Source: JBBQRS01 sp038214535 (GTDB lineage: Bacteria > Chloroflexota > Anaerolineae > CG2-30-64-16). From it: a DNA stretch of 64,000 nt. The notes beneath the pieces were generated by a model. That model saw nothing but the letters and a program-made list of their open reading frames with translations. It made no database searches and was not told the DNA's origin. Position numbers and translations under genes: made by a program. This document shows positions 59,814-64,000 of the stretch, piece by piece. The stretch spans positions 3,344 to 67,343 of the forward strand of contig JBBQRS010000010.1 of NCBI GenBank assembly GCA_038214535.1, in the 5' to 3' direction. Each line of letters begins with the position of its first letter. The first letter of the stretch is position 1.

Positions 59814-61061
59814 TTATGCGAGTCTATCAATCACCGCGGTTGCGAATTCCGACGTCTTTGCTTCATGCGCATCTTCCATCTGGCGGGCGAAGTCATAGGT
59901 CACGATCTTATCCGCCACGGTCTTCATATAGGCGGCTTCGATGGCGTCGGCGGCTTCGGTCCACCCGATGTAGTTCAGCATCATCACGCCGGACAAGAGC
60001 ACGCTGCCCGGATTGACCTTATCCTGGTCGGCGTATTTGGGCGCGGTGCCGTGGGTAGCCTCGAATACCGCGATATGGTCGCCGATGTTCCCACCCGGAG
60101 CGATGCCCACGCCGCCCACTTCGGCCGCGACTGCGTCGCTCAGGTAATCGCCGTTCAAGTTCGGTGTGGCAATCACGTCATACTCCGCCGGCCGCAGCAG
60201 CATCTGTTGGAACATGATATCAGCGATACGGTCCTTGACGACGATCTTCCCTTCAGGCTGGTTGCCCCCGAAATCATCCCAGAGCTGTTGCTCGGTGATC
60301 GTGACATCCCCGAACTCCTCCTGGGCGACCTCGTAACCCCACTGCCTGAACGCGCCTTCGGTGAACTTCTGGATGTTTCCCTTGTGTACGAGCGTCAGGC
60401 TGCGACGATTGTTGTCTACGGCGTAGTTCAGCGCCTTGCGCACCAGTCGCTTTGTGCCGAAGGCGCTGATCGGCTTGATCCCGATGCCCGACCCCTCGAA
60501 GAACTTCGCGCCCATCTCGTCTTTCAGGAAGCGCTCGACCTTATTGGCTTCGGGCGTCCCGGCCTTGTATTCGATGCCCGCGTACACGTCTTCGGTGTTC
60601 TCGCGGAAAATCACCACATCAACCTGGTCGGGTCGCCGCAGCGGGCTGGGCACGCCGGGATACCATTTGACGGGCCGGATGCAGGCATACAGATCAAGGT
60701 CCTGGCGCAACGCGACGTTCAGACTGCGAAACCCGCCCCCGACCGGTGTCGTCAGCGGGCCTTTGATGCCCACCAGGAAGGTGCGAATGGCGTCGAGGCT
60801 TTCGGCGGGGAAATAATCGCCGTCGTACAGGCGCGCCGCTTTTTCGCCGGCGTAGATTTCCGACCACGCGATCTTTCGTTGGCCTCCATAGCATCGCGCA
60901 ACCGCCGCGTCCCAAATGCGCTTAGAGGCCTTCATGATGTCCGGGCCGATGCCGTCCCCCTCGATCCAAAGGATAATCGGGTTATCCGGGACTACCAGCT
61001 TACCGTCTATCACCGTGATTGGTGCGCCATCCGCCGCAATCGAGATCTTCTCGTAAGTCAT
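59814..61061 (-). CDS. icd: Isocitrate dehydrogenase (NADP-type)
   Basis: 415 residues. ILWIEGDGIGPDIMKA at the N-terminus, the substrate segment GGFRSLNVALRQDLDLYACIRPV, YAGIEYK, NLNGDYLSDAVAAEVG, and HGTAPKYADQDKVNPGS, where the Lys-Tyr pair gives NADP preference in E. coli Icd. It converts isocitrate to 2-oxoglutarate. ATG 61061 with AGGACTC upstream, 44 bases after acnA, so the two form an operon. The stop lies 9 bases before the next operon's -35 region. Confidence 0.94.
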   Translation of the reverse strand: MTYEKISIAADGAPITVIDGKLVVPDNPIILWIEGDGIGPDIMKASKRIWDAAVARCYGGQRKIAWSEIYAGEKAARLYDGDYFPAESLDAIRTFLVGIKGPLTTPVGGGFRSLNVALRQDLDLYACIRPVKWYPGVPSPLRRPDQVDVVIFRENTEDVYAGIEYKAGTPEANKVERFLKDEMGAKFFEGSGIGIKPISAFGTKRLVRKALNYAVDNNRRSLTLVHKGNIQKFTEGAFRQWGYEVAQEEFGDVTITEQQLWDDFGGNQPEGKIVVKDRIADIMFQQMLLRPAEYDVIATPNLNGDYLSDAVAAEVGGVGIAPGGNIGDHIAVFEATHGTAPKYADQDKVNPGSVLLSGVMMLNYIGWTEAADAIEAAYMKTVADKIVTYDFARQMEDAHEAKTSEFATAVIDRLA

Positions 61062-61105
61062 GCTCTTGAGTCCTTCCTGATAAAACGCATGTCGTGCTCG
61101 GGTTA

Positions 61106-63766
61106 TTATGAAGTGGAAGCGGCCATATCACGGAGGACCGTCTGCAAGATGCCGCCATTTACGTAATATGCAACTTCAACCGGGGTGTCAATCCGCGACA
61201 TGGCCTCGAAGAGGGTTTGCTTGCCGTCAGCATCCGTGGCGCGCACGGCCAGGATGGCCTTGGGCTTGAGGTCTCCGCCGGAGATGCCCAGGATGTCGAA
61301 AGTCTCCGTCCCGCGCAAGCCAAGCGTCTCAGCGTTTTGGCCGGGCAGATATTGCAAGGGCAAGATACCCATGCCGACCAGATTGCTGCGATGGATGCGC
61401 TCGAAACTTTCAGCGATGACCGCTTTCACGCCCAGAAGATACGGGCCTTTGGCCGCCCAATCCCGGCTCGATCCGGTGCCGTATTCTTTGCCCGCCAATA
61501 CGATCAACGGCGTCCTATCCGCAACGTACTTCATCGCGGCGTCATAAACAGAGAGCATGTCGCCGGTCGGCAGGTACTGGGTATAGCCGCCCTCGACACC
61601 GGGAACCAGCCGGTTTCGGATGCGGATATTGGCGAAAGTGCCGCGCATCATCACCTCATGATTGCCGCGTCGCGCCCCATACGAGTTGAATTCCTCGCGC
61701 GGGACGCCAAGACTCAGCAAATATTCACCAGCCGGGCTTTCCAGCGCAATGGGCCCTGCCGGCGAGATGTGATCGGTCGTCACGCTGTCCCCGACGAAAA
61801 TCAACGCCCGTGCGCCCTGGATATCGGTCGGCGGCGCGACTTCGGGTGTGAGTCCCTGGAAGAACGGCGGCTCCTGGATGTACGTGCTGCTGTCACTCCA
61901 CGCATAACGCTCGCCTTCCGGGATTGGGATTTCATTCCAGGCTTCATTGCCGGTGAATACATTCGCATACTGGCGCCGGAATAATTCGGGCTTAAGGCTG
62001 TGTTCGATGGCCGTGCGTACTTCCGCCTGGCTCGGCCAGATTTCGTGAAGGTATACGGGTTGACCCTCACGATCAACCCCCACGGGTTCGCTGGTGAGGT
62101 CAATGTCAATCCGTCCGGCCAACGCATAGGCGACCACAAGCGGTGGGCTTGCAAGGTAATTGGCCCGGACCAGCGGATGGATCCGGCCCTCAAAATTACG
62201 GTTGCCTGACAGTACCGCCGCAACGACCAGATCGTCTTCTTCGATTGTGGCAGAGACATCCTCAGGCAGGGGCCCGCTGTTCCCGATGCAGGTTGTGCAG
62301 CCATACCCGACCGTGTAAAATCCCAGCGCCTCAAGCCAGGGCGTCAGCTCTGCGGCGTCGAGGTAGGCCGTTACGACTTTGGAACCCGGCGCCAGGCTCG
62401 TCTTGACCCAGGGTCTGGTCTGAAGGCCACGTTCTACGGCTTTCTTCGCCAGCAGGCCGGCGCCAATCATCACGCTGGGATTGCTGGTGTTTGTGCAGGA
62501 TGTGATGGCCGTGATGACCACGGAACCCTGTGTCGGCCCATCGTTGTTCGTTCCGTCCAGCACGGCAGATGGGAAGGCCTTGCGAAAACTATCTTTGACA
62601 TCGGGCAGTGTGACCCGATCCTGGGGACGTTTGGGGCCGGCAACGCTCGGTTGAACGGTAGCCATGTCCAGTTCCATCGTGTCGCTGTATACCGGATCCG
62701 GCATATCATCGCTTCGGAAGAGACCCTGCGCCCTGGTGTAGCGCTCCACCAGATCAACGAGTTCTGCCGGGCGACCTGTCCCCGCCAGGAATTTAAGCGT
62801 CTCGGAGTCAACCGGGAAGAACCCCATCGTCGCGCCGTACTCAGGGGCCATGTTGGCGATGGTCGCCCGATCCGGCAGGCTGAGTTGGCCGACCCCGGAG
62901 CCGTAAAACTCGACGAACTTGTCAACCACGCCGCGGGCGCGCAGCATCTGGGTGATCTTGAGCACCAGATCCGTCGCGGTGGCCCCTTCCGGAAGTTGGC
63001 CGGTCAAGCGAGCGCCGACGACCTTGGGCGCAAGCATATAGATGGGTTGCCCCAGCATGACGGCTTCCGCTTCGATCCCGCCAACCCCCCAACCGAGCAC
63101 ACCCAGCCCGTTGATCATCGTGGTGTGGCTGTCGGTCCCCACCAGGCTATCCGGGTAGGCAATCAAGTGGCCGTTGGCCTGTTTCGTTTGCACGACTTTG
63201 GCGAGGTATTCGAGGTTTACCTGATGCACGATGCCGGTCGCGGGCGGAACGGCGCTGAAATTGTCGAAGGTCTTCTGCCCCCACTTCAGGAACTCATAGC
63301 GCTCACGGTTGCGCTCGAATTCGCGCTCCGCGTTGTAAAACAGCGCAAAGCGCGACCCGAACTGATCTACCTGAACCGAATGATCAATCACGAGGTCTAC
63401 GGGGATTTGTGGATTAACGCGTGCCGGGTCTCCCCCAAGGCGCGCCATCGCATCGCGCATGGCGGCGAGATCAACGACGCAAGGCACGCCGGTAAAATCC
63501 TGCAAAATGACGCGCGCCGGTTTGAATGGCAACTCGACCGGCGTGTCTTCTGTGGCGTTCCACGAAGCGAGCCGCACGACGTCTTCTTCGGTGACGGCGA
63601 AACCGTCCACCTGACGCAGGATGGCTTCGAGGAGCACCTTGATAGAAAACGGTAATCGTGAGACATGCCCGATTCCCTGCTCCTCCAGTGCTTCGAGCCG
63701 ATAGTAATGTACTGACGGGCTCAGTGTCGCCAACGAGTCAAATGGGCTTATGGAATCTGCGGACAT
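61106..63766 (-). CDS. acnA: Aconitate hydratase AcnA
   Basis: 886 residues, AcnA/IRP1 type. Fe-S cluster cysteines are at AITSCTNTSNPSVM (near residue 424) and GCTTCIGNSGPLPE (near 490, two Cys). Other marks: VIDHSVQVDQFG, GTDSHTTMINGLGVLGWGVGGIEAE, YGTGSSRDWAAKGP and RIHRSNLVGMGILPL. It isomerises citrate to isocitrate. ATG 63766 has AGGGGAG upstream; a strong promoter follows at 63823-63852. Confidence 0.97.
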   Translation of the reverse strand: MSADSISPFDSLATLSPSVHYYRLEALEEQGIGHVSRLPFSIKVLLEAILRQVDGFAVTEEDVVRLASWNATEDTPVELPFKPARVILQDFTGVPCVVDLAAMRDAMARLGGDPARVNPQIPVDLVIDHSVQVDQFGSRFALFYNAEREFERNRERYEFLKWGQKTFDNFSAVPPATGIVHQVNLEYLAKVVQTKQANGHLIAYPDSLVGTDSHTTMINGLGVLGWGVGGIEAEAVMLGQPIYMLAPKVVGARLTGQLPEGATATDLVLKITQMLRARGVVDKFVEFYGSGVGQLSLPDRATIANMAPEYGATMGFFPVDSETLKFLAGTGRPAELVDLVERYTRAQGLFRSDDMPDPVYSDTMELDMATVQPSVAGPKRPQDRVTLPDVKDSFRKAFPSAVLDGTNNDGPTQGSVVITAITSCTNTSNPSVMIGAGLLAKKAVERGLQTRPWVKTSLAPGSKVVTAYLDAAELTPWLEALGFYTVGYGCTTCIGNSGPLPEDVSATIEEDDLVVAAVLSGNRNFEGRIHPLVRANYLASPPLVVAYALAGRIDIDLTSEPVGVDREGQPVYLHEIWPSQAEVRTAIEHSLKPELFRRQYANVFTGNEAWNEIPIPEGERYAWSDSSTYIQEPPFFQGLTPEVAPPTDIQGARALIFVGDSVTTDHISPAGPIALESPAGEYLLSLGVPREEFNSYGARRGNHEVMMRGTFANIRIRNRLVPGVEGGYTQYLPTGDMLSVYDAAMKYVADRTPLIVLAGKEYGTGSSRDWAAKGPYLLGVKAVIAESFERIHRSNLVGMGILPLQYLPGQNAETLGLRGTETFDILGISGGDLKPKAILAVRATDADGKQTLFEAMSRIDTPVEVAYYVNGGILQTVLRDMAASTS

Positions 63767-63822
63767 GTCAACTCCCCTGCTCTTCTATGTGTTATCGGAT
63801 ACGGTAGCAATAATCTGCCCCG

Positions 63823-63852
63823 ATTATAGCCCACGGCGACTTAAGGTGTCAA
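63823..63852 (-). promoter_or_regulatory. Promoter of acnA-icd
   Basis: TTGACA (63852-63847), 18 bases, TATAAT (63828-63823): both boxes match the sigma-70 consensus. Confidence 0.8.
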
Positions 63853-63945
63853 TTGAGTCCGCTAAATAGCTCCACAAAAGTGGTCGGGGATTGACGTCTG
63901 GGTTTAGGATGGTGGTAGCTCAGCTTTGTACTTGGAGGCTACCCC

Positions 63946-64000
63946 ATGCGACCCGGACGCTTCATCCAATTGGACGAGCCAGAACGCAGCGCGTTGCGGC
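63946..64000 (+). CDS. Start of an unidentified gene, possibly an IS630-like transposase (partial)
   Basis: Only 18 codons are visible, reading MRPGRFIQLDEPERSALR, from ATG 63946 with GGAGG about 10 bases upstream. The short Leu/Glu-rich opening resembles the start of IS630-type transposases, but this is weak. The 90 bases upstream hold no other recognisable feature. Confidence 0.35.
   Translation, partial: MRPGRFIQLDEPERSALR

Noticed and set aside
59769..61166. Long plus-strand open frame (465 codons) over icd
   Set aside because: It is antisense to a full isocitrate dehydrogenase with all motifs; such frames are expected opposite GC-rich genes. No family resemblance.
62651..63655. 334-codon plus-strand frame over acnA
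   Set aside because: Antisense shadow of aconitase.

Overview
This 64 kb window is a gene-dense, GC-rich (roughly 60%) stretch of bacterial chromosome. It most resembles a member of the Chloroflexota (Anaerolineae-like); this is an inference. The grounds are several secreted LysM proteins and lipoproteins with Thr/Pro linkers, a tmRNA tag ending in ALAA, a b6f-like split cytochrome b, TrmFO, and short operons with overlapping starts. The only visible mobile DNA is one complete insertion sequence at 583-1682 and a possible transposase start cut by the right edge. No tRNA, rRNA or CRISPR was seen.

Layout. 1-6.6 kb: a truncated SDR gene, an IS701-like element lodged just upstream of der, then der, an M28 peptidase, an aminotransferase and hflX, which appears to start at ATT. 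7-10.6 kb: two tandem S41 tail-specific peptidases, smpB and the tmRNA gene ssrA. 10.6-13.2 kb: an IMPase-family phosphatase, mtnP, and on the minus strand a DsbA-like thiol oxidoreductase. Its reading frame has a TGA exactly where the first active-site Cys of CxxC should be, with a SECIS-like hairpin after it; this is the most interesting observation here. 13.4-17.3 kb: an envelope polysaccharide operon (O-antigen ligase family, GtrA, GT4 glycosyltransferase, membrane protein). 17.2-25.7 kb (mostly minus): DUF402 and GIY-YIG proteins, then an operon of clostripain-like peptidase, CHAT peptidase, mutS, a DUF364 protein and a methyltransferase. 25.8-30.4 kb: overlapping genes for YigZ, a CapA lipoprotein, a bacterial dynamin and a GNAT. 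30.7-35.3 kb: uvrA and a miaB-like gene. 35.4-50.3 kb: cell-envelope LysM proteins, trmFO, a pyrimidine phosphorylase, and the operon alaS / baseplate-J-like membrane protein / ruvX / mltG / solute-binding lipoprotein, then plsC. 50.3-53.8 kb: rsmA, lepA and a cysteine-rich Crp/Fnr regulator. 53.9-63.8 kb: respiration and TCA cycle, namely a seven-gene operon for a Rieske/cytochrome b complex plus succinate dehydrogenase, preceded by icd and acnA.

The genes suggest an aerobic or facultatively respiring heterotroph. Aconitase, isocitrate dehydrogenase and complex II feed quinol to a Rieske/cyt b complex whose second cytochrome b subunit carries two fused c-type haem domains. Translation quality control (tmRNA, SmpB, LepA, HflX, Der, RsmA) and DNA repair (MutS, UvrA, RuvX) are also well represented. 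Many promoters with near-consensus -35/-10 boxes can be read and are listed. Starts were chosen by ribosome binding site and family alignment from memory, since no search could be run.
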